Below, one piece after another: positions 7,066 through 11,577 of a stretch of 11,577 bases of DNA. How positions within the stretch are numbered: the stretch's first letter is position 1; each line of letters starts with the position of its first letter. The notes beneath the pieces are model-generated. The model did no database searches, had not been told where the DNA came from, and saw nothing but the letters and a program-made list of their open reading frames with translations. The translations under genes were made by a program, and so were the position numbers. Where the stretch lies: positions 1-11,577 of the forward strand of contig JBGVNP010000078.1 in assembly GCA_045125655.1 (NCBI GenBank). The letters run 5' to 3'. The stretch is from RGIG4608 sp045125655 (GTDB lineage Bacteria > Bacillota > Clostridia > Oscillospirales > CAG-272).

Positions 7066-7833
7066 CTATTCTTCCATAAACCAGTCTTTGGGACGTCGTA
7101 TAGGCAACTGTAGTAATTCTTCCAACATATTTACAGCATCCCAATGGTTCTTGGTGGGGTATAGAATCAATGTATCGCGCTTATATGATAAAAATTGTTT
7201 TGCAATTTTGAGGGTTTCTTTATCACCTATCTCTTCTAATTGCGTGATGAGCTTGATGATTTCCTCTTCAGGACACTCCAAAAGATTTACAGCACCATTA
7301 AGAATAGCTTGTCCAAGTAGCGGAATAGGACTTTTAGGATCGTAATCTTCAAAATCATCAATAATTTTGTGACGTTCTTTATATTTTTCTCTTCGTGCTT
7401 TTTCTTTTAAACTCTCTTTTTCTCTTCTATAAGCAATTTGCTCGTATAACATCTCAGCCAATTCAAAATCTTTGTTATTATGAGCTTTTTGGTGAAGACT
7501 AATCAATTCATTAGTATGAATTGTATCAAATGGAATCTCACCTTTGATAATTTGTTTGTGTCGTTCGGTATATTCATTTGTTTTTGGCTGTCTCCAACAA
7601 GTTATACCTTTTCTACGTAGTGCCTTGTTTTTTACGGTTCTTTTAATATTTCTTTTACGAGCTTCGTCTTTTGCCAGTTCTTTTCGTCTAAGGGCTTTCT
7701 CTGCCAACTCTGCATCGCCGTTTTCAATAGCTTTTTTATATAGCCATGTAGCATCTCGTCCATCAATAGTTTCCATTGGAATTTCTCCACTAATTATTTT
7801 GAGCTGCCTTTCCGTATATTGCCGATTTGCCAT
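7066..7833 (-). CDS. Unrecognised 255-aa charged protein with internal repeats
   Basis: I do not recognise the family. The protein is lysine/glutamate-rich with no signal peptide or membrane helix, so it is probably cytosolic. It contains a duplicated unit: YTERQLKIISGEIPMETI at residue 6 and YTERHKQIIKGEIPFDTI at residue 88, each followed by a helical stretch (LYKKAIENGDAELAEKA; LHQKAHNNKDFELAEML) and a basic tail. A degenerate third copy begins YKERHKIIDD at 151, with LGQAILNGAVNLL after it. The pattern suggests alpha-helical solenoid-like or multi-module binding units. The C-terminal 60 residues are unique. Start ATG 7833 has AGGAGG at 7839-7844, 5 nt upstream, and a plausible promoter beyond. 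It converges on the transposase. A role in mobility, regulation or immunity cannot be told from the sequence. Confidence 0.8.
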   Translation of the reverse strand: MANRQYTERQLKIISGEIPMETIDGRDATWLYKKAIENGDAELAEKALRRKELAKDEARKRNIKRTVKNKALRRKGITCWRQPKTNEYTERHKQIIKGEIPFDTIHTNELISLHQKAHNNKDFELAEMLYEQIAYRREKESLKEKARREKYKERHKIIDDFEDYDPKSPIPLLGQAILNGAVNLLECPEEEIIKLITQLEEIGDKETLKIAKQFLSYKRDTLILYPTKNHWDAVNMLEELLQLPIRRPKDWFMEE

Positions 7834-7870
7834 ATCAACCTCCTATATGAATTCCGTATTCTTTAATTAT

Positions 7871-7899
7871 ATTATACAAGATATTCACTCATATTTCAC
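7871..7899 (-). promoter_or_regulatory. Candidate promoter of the repeat-protein gene
   Basis: On the minus strand a perfect TATAAT (7876-7871) lies 17 bp after GTGAAA (7899-7894), a partial -35 match (4 of 6). It is about 40 bp before the start codon. Confidence 0.45.
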
Positions 7900-7916
7900 C
7901 CCCAACATTTTACAAC

Positions 7917-7956
7917 AAAAAGGGTGTTATCCAATATTGGATAACACCCTTTTTTT
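7917..7956. terminator. Perfect 19+19 bp palindrome with A/T flanks, terminator-like
   Basis: Each arm reads AAAAAGGGTGTTATCCAAT or its complement, with no mismatch and no spacer; two extra T follow on the right. In RNA the centre must open, leaving a GC-containing stem with a U-tract on either strand. It sits upstream of the promoter of the minus-strand gene and has no plus-strand gene before it, so it may be a leftover from an excised or replaced segment, or an insulator against read-through. Confidence 0.6.
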
Positions 7957-7969
7957 GCCTCGCATCGGC

Positions 7970-8011
7970 TATTCATTTTTAGTGGTCACCCCCACCAAAT
8001 TTGAAATAGCC
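7970..8011. repeat. Imperfect hairpin abutting the truncated deoR-like gene
   Basis: GGCTATT (7970 onward) pairs with AATAGCC (ending 8011); inside, GTGG pairs with CCAC around TCACCC, with partial pairing between. The right arm ends where DeoR-type coding homology begins. It could be an element end or a REP-like palindrome. Confidence 0.4.
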
Positions 8012-8013
8012 TA

Positions 8014-8697
8014 AGCATCCGAGAATTGGTTTCTTTGCTTTACGTTTCAGAAGCAACCGTGCGCCGCGACCTGACAGCGCTTGAGAAGGCAGGCAGCATA
8101 AAAAGAACCTTCGGCGGCGCCAAGCCCATCACCGATACAAAAGATCAGATTCCTCTATCCATAAGAGAATCGCTGGATGCAAGGGCAAAAAATGAAATCT
8201 GCAAAAGAGCGGCCCAACTTATAAAGGAAGGGGACACGATTTTTTTGGACGGCTCGTCCACCGTGCAGTATTTGGTTAAATACATTTCGGGCATAAAGGA
8301 TCTCGTGGTCGTAACATATAGCATCAAAACCGCCGAGCTCCTGTGCAGAAATCACATAAAAACCTATTGTGCAGGCGGTCTTATGCTCGAAAATTCTTTA
8401 GTGTGCATAGGAAATAAAACCGCGGAATTTGCAAGCACAATCAATGCCGATATTTGTTTTATCTCCTGCAAGGGTATGGATTGCAACGGAAAATTCACAG
8501 ATACCTCTGAGGAAGAAACCGCAATCAGAAAAGCTTTTATGAAAAACTCCGGCTTCCGAGTTATGTTGATGACGCAAAATAAATTAAATTCCAGATATCT
8601 GCATACACTTTGCGAGGCTTCAGAAATTGACTGCTTGATTTCGAACGGAGAGATCCCCTCAGAGTTGACAGAAAGACTCAGGAAAAATTATAGGTAA
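8014..8697 (+). pseudogene. DeoR-family regulator missing its N-terminus
   Basis: The frame reads SIRELVSLLYVSEATVRRDLTA from 8014 (second half of a DeoR helix-turn-helix), then the DeoR sensor domain: GDTIFLDGSSTVQYL, VVVTYSIKTAELL, INADICFISCKGMD, TDTSEEETAIRKAF. It ends with tandem stops TAA TGA. Full-length relatives are about 250 aa and begin with roughly 20 further residues of the type M..ER...I...L; here an in-frame stop lies at 8002-8004 and the sequence upstream does not encode them in any frame I checked. The first possible starts (TTG 8026 onward) have no ribosome binding site and would delete half of the DNA-binding domain. DeoR proteins usually repress sugar-phosphate or nucleoside catabolism and their sensor binds a phosphorylated sugar; the target operon is not in view. 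Most likely a fragment left by an insertion or deletion whose breakpoint lies near 8012. Confidence 0.8.
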
Positions 8698-9049
8698 TGA
8701 AAAGACGACCTCATTCAACACTTGTTTGTGTTAATAAAATCGTTTGTGTCCGCACAAATGAACACCGATGTTTTCGCTACTCTTAAAATGATGTTGTGTC
8801 CTAAGGGACACAAATGAAAAATCCTCGTTCTTGGGAACGAGGATTTTTTGCTCCACGAACTGGGTTCATACACAAAAGTTGCAATTGAATTAACTTCATG
8901 TATACCGCCAAAGGCGAAATTAACAGTCGTTCTGTCATCCATTATCAAAGACCATCAATGCTTATAATCTTACTGTTAATCATGAAAACCCGACAGAACA
9001 ATGATTGTTTAGTCGATTGCCGTTGATTCGTGCCCATTCGGGAGCAAAT
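8698..9049. repeat. Non-coding stretch with a run of short palindromes
   Basis: No convincing gene is seen. Perfect stems: TTTGTG/CACAAA (8743-8758), TTGTGTCC/GGACACAA (8794-8813) and the terminator at 8821-8844. On the minus strand these are joined by TTCAT or TTTCAT linkers, and the first two share TTGTGTCC...CACAAATGAA, so they look like related copies. GTTCTGTC near 8931 and GACAGAAC near 8991 form a wider inverted repeat. The pattern resembles modular palindromic repeats common between genes in gut Clostridia; this comparison is from memory. Confidence 0.5.
8817..8849 (+). terminator. Strong intrinsic terminator downstream of deoR-like fragment
   Basis: ATCCTCGTTC (8821-8830) pairs perfectly with GAACGAGGAT (8835-8844) around TTGG; A-run before and TTTTT after. 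It is about 120 nt beyond the DeoR stop codon and could serve either strand. Confidence 0.75.
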
Positions 9050-9055
9050 AAAAAT

Positions 9056-9074
9056 CCACCCGCCAAGCGGGTGG
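9056..9074. repeat. Right-end hairpin of the IS200-like element (or tnpA terminator)
   Basis: CCACCCGC and GCGGGTGG form an 8-bp stem with a 3-nt loop. On the tnpA strand it is followed by ATTTTTATT, so it could also end transcription. A second small hairpin, AACGCAC/GTGCGTT at 9112-9127, lies between it and tnpA. Confidence 0.6.
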
Positions 9075-9155
9075 TTTTACATTTTCGGGCATAGCCCTAT
9101 CCTGTACTGGCAACGCACAAGTGCGTTTTTTATTGGCCTGCCAGCCACGCAATTG

Positions 9156-9635
9156 TTACTTGCTACCCGTGAACGGGTCTTTGGGGTCAAACATACTTAA
9201 TTGGTCTGTTTCTTGATCCCTTTTTAATTGGTCGGCTATATATTCTTTTATAGCTTTTGTATTCTTTCCTACGGTATCAACGTAATATCCTTTGCACCAA
9301 AATTCTCTGTTCCTATATGCAAATTTCATATTGCCATATTTTTGGAATATCATCAAACTACTTTTCCCTTTCAAATATCCCATAAATCCTGATACACTCA
9401 TCTTGGGCGGTATGCTTACCAACATATGTATATGGTCGGGACACACTTCTCCCTCTATTATCTCTACCCCTTTCCATTGACATAGGGTTCTCAGTATTTC
9501 TCTTATCTCTACTCGCTTTCCTTCGTAAAATACTTTTCTCCTATATTTGGGTGCAAATACTATATGGTACTTGCAATTCCACTTCGTATGTGCTAAACTA
9601 TTTGTGGCGTTAAAATTTACTTCTTTCTTAAACAT
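9156..9635 (-). CDS. tnpA: IS200-type Y1 transposase TnpA
   Basis: 159 aa, normal length for the family. TnpA is a HUH single-strand transposase that works as a dimer, recognises end hairpins and cuts with one tyrosine. Visible motifs: KYHIVFAPKYRRKVF (22-36), the HUH pair in CPDHIHMLVSIPP (His68, His70), the GYYVDTVG segment (117-124), and the likely catalytic Tyr132 in KAIKEYIADQ. The C-terminus DPFTGSK is typical. Start ATG 9635 has GGAGGA at 9643-9648, which is part of a long stem in the leader. All key residues are present, so the enzyme may be active. It lies between the deoR-like fragment and the DUF4041/GIY-YIG gene, on the same strand as the latter but separated from it by that gene's terminator. 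Confidence 0.95.
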   Translation of the reverse strand: MFKKEVNFNATNSLAHTKWNCKYHIVFAPKYRRKVFYEGKRVEIREILRTLCQWKGVEIIEGEVCPDHIHMLVSIPPKMSVSGFMGYLKGKSSLMIFQKYGNMKFAYRNREFWCKGYYVDTVGKNTKAIKEYIADQLKRDQETDQLSMFDPKDPFTGSK

Positions 9636-9642
9636 TTTAATG

Positions 9643-9705
9643 TCCTCCGATTGTGTTTCTTTTGATGTAACTGGCAGGTCACATCTCTATTCTACACAAT
9701 CGGAG
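9643..9705 (-). promoter_or_regulatory. Shine-Dalgarno-sequestering stem in the tnpA leader
   Basis: CTCCGATTGTGT (first arm in the RNA, from 9705 to 9694) pairs perfectly over 12 bp with ACACAATCGGAG (9656-9645). The second arm contains GGAG of the tnpA ribosome binding site, so the folded leader should hide it. This matches the known translational self-restraint of IS200 elements. Confidence 0.75.
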
Positions 9706-9742
9706 TTCCTTTGTCTACTCTCATCGGCTTTAGCCTCTATTG

Positions 9743-9765
9743 AACCACGCGACTATCGCGTGGTT
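9743..9765. repeat. Left-end hairpin of the IS200-like element
   Basis: AACCACGCGA and TCGCGTGGTT form a perfect 10-bp stem around CTA, about 110 bp upstream of tnpA. This is the expected place for the TnpA-bound left-end hairpin. Confidence 0.65.
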
Positions 9766-9775
9766 TTCTTTTAAC

Positions 9776-9805
9776 AAGAAAAAGCAGTCCTTTTCAGAAC
9801 TGCTT
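9776..9805 (-). terminator. Intrinsic terminator of the DUF4041/GIY-YIG gene
   Basis: On the minus strand AAGCAGTTCT pairs with AGGACTGCTT (10 bp with one U-G pair) around a GAAA tetraloop; TTT then C follow. It begins about 30 nt after the stop codon at 9837 and separates this gene from the IS200-like element. Confidence 0.8.
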
Positions 9806-9836
9806 GTGTGTTTGCCCAACAATTTAGAACCTTTTA

Positions 9837-11135
9837 TCAATTATGGGTTTTCTCTTTCATTTTTAACGATGTTCTATACTGCTCGGCTTCTGGCACTTCG
9901 ATAAACTCCACAGACTTATCAAAGTTCTTCATAACAACCGCTTTTATTTCATCAAGTGTTACATCGAAAAACTCTCTACGCTGATTGACCATATTTAGCT
10001 TTTTGTTTTCAAAAGCTTTATGTAAAGCTGCTTCTAAGGCGGGGGCATTGTCTGAGAAAATCATAGCGTGAATATCAAAATTGAATGGTACTGAAGCGTC
10101 GCTCAATTCGTCAATTCGTTCCTGCGGATCTAATCTTCTTGTCATACCGATTTTGTATACGTTTTCGCCAAACGCACCGATGTTAGAAATAATATATACG
10201 TATCCCGCTTTTGCGTTAGACTCTCTATAATCAATATCCTTTATGTTTTTGTCAATTTCGCCGAGTTGTGCTTCAATCTCTGCCTTTTTCTGCTCCAAGT
10301 CGGCTTTTTGCTCATCGGTAGCGGTAAGTAATTGCTTGTTTATGGAGTCCAAAGCATTTTGATAGTGTTTTTGTTCCTTTTGAATCTTTTTGCGAGCTTC
10401 CTCAATTTCTTTTTGAAGTTTTGCTTCTTCACGCAATTGGGCACGAAGCTCTTTCTGTTCTTCCTTTTCCTCTTGCTTCTTTTGCTTGTATTCAAAAGCA
10501 AGATATAGCTCTTCAATTTTTGCTTTTAAGTATTGGTTGGTAATGGCGACGCTCATAATTCGTCCGAGTTTTGAAATGGCTTCAAAAGAGGTATGCAATC
10601 TTTTTTCTGAAAGCTCAATATTGGCGTATGTGACACGACTAATAACTTCATCACACTCGCTATTGAAGGCACGAAGCAACAGCTTTTGCATATCCTTCAC
10701 CATTTTCTTGCCTTCGGATTTGCTTCCGTTTACCGTCCAATTCATATTGCCGGTAACAGCCTTATCGTTTTTGATTAACGCTTTTTGGGTTTCACGAATT
10801 TTGTTCAATCTCTCTTTATATGCCTCAGAGTTAACCATTTCATATTTAGGCTTGTATAAGGCGAAATCTTGATACAATAGTTGTTCTTCTACATCAACAA
10901 GCATCTTCTGCTTGGTATCAATTTTTGACTTGATTTCGTCAAGATCAGCATTTGCCTTGTTTATGCTTTCGTTTATGGCATTTTCTTTGCCCTGTAACTC
11001 TCGAATGTGGTTTTCTAAGTTACAAGCATCCATCATTTCGGGTGTAAGAAGCTTTTTAGCGTCTTCTAATTCCGTCAACAATCTCTCGTTTTCTTTTTTT
11101 ATCTTTGAGGCATGAAATATATCCATTATTCCCAT
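9837..11135 (-). CDS. DUF4041-like coiled-coil protein with C-terminal GIY-YIG (T5orf172-like) nuclease domain; SNIPE-type candidate
   Basis: 432 aa. The N-terminus MGIMDIFHASKIKKENERLL is followed by coiled coil to about 85; a DUF4041-like region spans about 90-225 (LYKPKYEMVNSEAYKERL, KDMQKLLLRAFNSECD, RLHTSFEAISKLG); a second long charged coiled coil runs to about 300; residues 311-400 form a GIY-YIG nuclease: GYVYIISN (GIY part), VYKIGMTRR (YIG part), Arg340 in ERIDEL, Glu368 in ALEAALHKAF as the likely metal ligand, and RREFFDV at 387-393. All expected catalytic positions are present. The same two-domain plan is known from SNIPE, a membrane-associated E. coli nuclease that attacks incoming phage DNA; here no transmembrane helix is evident, only a possibly amphipathic N-terminus. 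AAGGAG (11145-11150) 9 nt upstream supports ATG 11135. It has its own promoter and terminator, so it is a stand-alone unit. Defence function is inferred. Confidence 0.88.
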   Translation of the reverse strand: MGIMDIFHASKIKKENERLLTELEDAKKLLTPEMMDACNLENHIRELQGKENAINESINKANADLDEIKSKIDTKQKMLVDVEEQLLYQDFALYKPKYEMVNSEAYKERLNKIRETQKALIKNDKAVTGNMNWTVNGSKSEGKKMVKDMQKLLLRAFNSECDEVISRVTYANIELSEKRLHTSFEAISKLGRIMSVAITNQYLKAKIEELYLAFEYKQKKQEEKEEQKELRAQLREEAKLQKEIEEARKKIQKEQKHYQNALDSINKQLLTATDEQKADLEQKKAEIEAQLGEIDKNIKDIDYRESNAKAGYVYIISNIGAFGENVYKIGMTRRLDPQERIDELSDASVPFNFDIHAMIFSDNAPALEAALHKAFENKKLNMVNQRREFFDVTLDEIKAVVMKNFDKSVEFIEVPEAEQYRTSLKMKEKTHN

Positions 11136-11201
11136 TTTAAACAGCTCCTTTGCTTCGAGTAATTGATATTGTTTATTTCCTTCTCAACCAACTGTGTAGT
11201 A

Positions 11202-11230
11202 ATTATATCACAAAATCAGAATTTTTTCAA
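11202..11230 (-). promoter_or_regulatory. Promoter of the DUF4041/GIY-YIG gene
   Basis: TTGAAA (11230-11225), 17-bp spacer, TATAAT (11207-11202) preceded by TGA, giving an extended -10 (TGATATAAT). Predicted start is near 11195, leaving a 60-nt leader. Confidence 0.75.
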
Positions 11231-11250
11231 GATATTTACACAAAGTCACA

Positions 11251-11274
11251 GGTTCAAGCCCATAAAGGTTCAAG
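11251..11274. repeat. Two direct copies of GGTTCAAG, with an inverted copy at 11396-11403
   Basis: GGTTCAAG occurs at 11251-11258 and 11267-11274 (16-bp period). The same octamer, reversed, is the T-loop of the tRNA-like fragment at 11396-11403. Could be recombinase-site remnants or chance. Confidence 0.35.
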
Positions 11275-11321
11275 AAAAGGTGCAATGGTGAAGGAGGTAT
11301 GTTTTCACCCCTAAAAACACG

Positions 11322-11348
11322 AAAAGCCCTTAAAAATCAAGGGCTTTT
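11322..11348. terminator. Stem-loop terminator
   Basis: AAAAGCCCTT (11322-11331) pairs perfectly with AAGGGCTTTT (11339-11348) around a 7-nt loop. On the minus strand it lies about 30 nt after the CCA end of the tRNA-like fragment, the usual place for a tRNA gene terminator. Confidence 0.65.
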
Positions 11349-11355
11349 GTGTTAG

Positions 11356-11374
11356 GGTGCAAAATTGTTGCACC
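11356..11374. repeat. GGTGCAA/TTGCACC hairpin
   Basis: A perfect 7-bp stem with loop AATTG sits between the tRNA-like 3' end and the terminator. A further GGTGCAA lies at about 11279-11285 as a direct repeat. Confidence 0.4.
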
Positions 11375-11378
11375 ATTT

Positions 11379-11420
11379 TGGCTCCCCTTTTTGGACTTGA
11401 ACCAAAGACCCCCTGATTTC
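11379..11420 (-). other. 3' half of a tRNA gene, possible att core
   Basis: Minus strand, read backwards from the end: CCA (11381-11379), discriminator G, 3' acceptor strand AAGGGGA, then a T-arm TTTGG-TTCAAGT-CCAAA with perfect 5-bp pairing (11406-11390), variable loop GGGTC, and anticodon-stem 3' strand TCAGG (11416-11412) followed upstream by AA. Farther upstream the match ends: the next bases do not give the partner strand CCTGA, no T33, and no D-arm. It is therefore a tRNA 3' half rather than a gene; tRNA identity cannot be assigned. Tyrosine integrases often use exactly this part of a tRNA gene as attachment site. Confidence 0.6.
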
Positions 11421-11577
11421 ACCCAACGATACGCTTATGGCACAAGTTTTTGTTAACACCTCTTACGAGTGGCATTTTCTAACGAAAACCACAAAACTTG
11501 CAGTCACTAGCAGTCTTCGACTGCCTGCCTCTCAATAATACGAGGACTTTGGCATAAGTTTAAGAAGAAAAAGCCAA
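11421..11577. other. Non-coding edge with short repeats
   Basis: No gene is seen. GCAGTC occurs twice in direct orientation (11500-11505, 11510-11515) and once inverted (GACTGC, 11519-11524), the last two forming a 6-bp hairpin with loop TTC. ATGGCACAAGTTT near 11437 and TTGGCATAAGTTT near 11549 are similar direct repeats. Such small repeats beside a tRNA fragment would fit recombinase arm sites. Confidence 0.35.

Larger units (their letters stand above)
9050..9775 (-). mobile_element. IS200/IS605-family element (tnpA only); ends approximate
   Basis: A tnpA gene flanked by two sub-terminal hairpins: 10 bp with loop CTA at 9743-9765 on its 5' side (AACCACGCGA arm) and 8 bp with loop CAA at 9056-9074 on its 3' side (CCACCCGC arm). 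Both are written AAAACCAC at their start on the tnpA strand, as expected for TnpA recognition hairpins. The total near 720 bp fits IS200. Members of this family move as single strands and do not create target duplications, so exact ends cannot be set from this copy alone. No tnpB accessory gene is present. Confidence 0.75.

Noticed and set aside
7544..8014. Plus-strand 156-aa frame
   Set aside because: It is the antisense of the repeat-protein gene and runs through a terminator palindrome; no ribosome binding site.
8698..9127. CRISPR array
   Set aside because: The palindromes differ in sequence and spacing, and there are no identical repeats with uniform spacers or cas genes.
11299..11355. 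Short plus-strand ORF starting MFSPLKTRK after AAGGAGGT
   Set aside because: The Shine-Dalgarno is only one base from the ATG, and the frame is the terminator hairpin read as protein.
11379..11450. A complete tRNA gene
   Set aside because: Anticodon-stem 5' strand, D-arm and acceptor 5' strand cannot be found upstream of the 3' half.

Overview
The window looks like an accessory, mobile-element-rich stretch of a low-GC Firmicutes chromosome, probably Clostridia. This is an inference from the AT-rich codon use, strong AAGGAGG-type ribosome binding sites, sigma-A-like promoters, a clostridial-type IS200 element and a clostridial-style RHS protein. No gene here is a housekeeping marker, so genus cannot be named.

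Left part (1-5297): a divergently controlled module. The minus strand carries a small three-helix holin-like protein (4108-4395) and, after a gap holding a 7-codon ORF with a near-perfect Shine-Dalgarno and a stem-loop, a giant RHS/YD-repeat protein. The RHS gene starts at 3982 and stays open for 1327 codons to the window edge, so its C-terminal tip is not visible. Facing it on the plus strand is an XRE/S24 (CI/LexA-like) repressor at 4650-5297 with intact self-cleavage residues. The roughly 250 bp between the two start codons hold two strong back-to-back promoters and four copies of an operator-like 12-mer (consensus ACCATTTTTGGT), one inside each promoter spacer. The simplest reading is a prophage-like, DNA-damage-responsive switch driving a holin plus a polymorphic-toxin-type RHS protein. 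No other phage genes are seen.

Middle (5353-8013): a long ISL3-family-like DDE transposase (558 aa, catalytic residues apparently intact) sits 55 bp after the repressor on the same strand. It converges, across a shared terminator hairpin, on an unrecognised 255-aa protein built from YTER..II.GEIP repeats. A perfect 38-bp palindrome and an imperfect hairpin follow.

Right-middle (8014-9775): a DeoR-family regulator that has lost its N-terminus exactly at that hairpin, then about 350 bp of non-coding DNA full of short palindromes joined by TTCAT-like linkers, then an IS200/IS605-type element. The IS200 tnpA leader folds so that its Shine-Dalgarno is sequestered.

Right end (9776-11577): a DUF4041-like/GIY-YIG protein resembling SNIPE-type anti-phage nucleases, with its own promoter and terminator. 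Beyond it is non-coding DNA containing what looks like the 3' half of a tRNA gene (minus strand, ending in CCA) plus small repeats, which suggests an integration (att) site close to the window edge.
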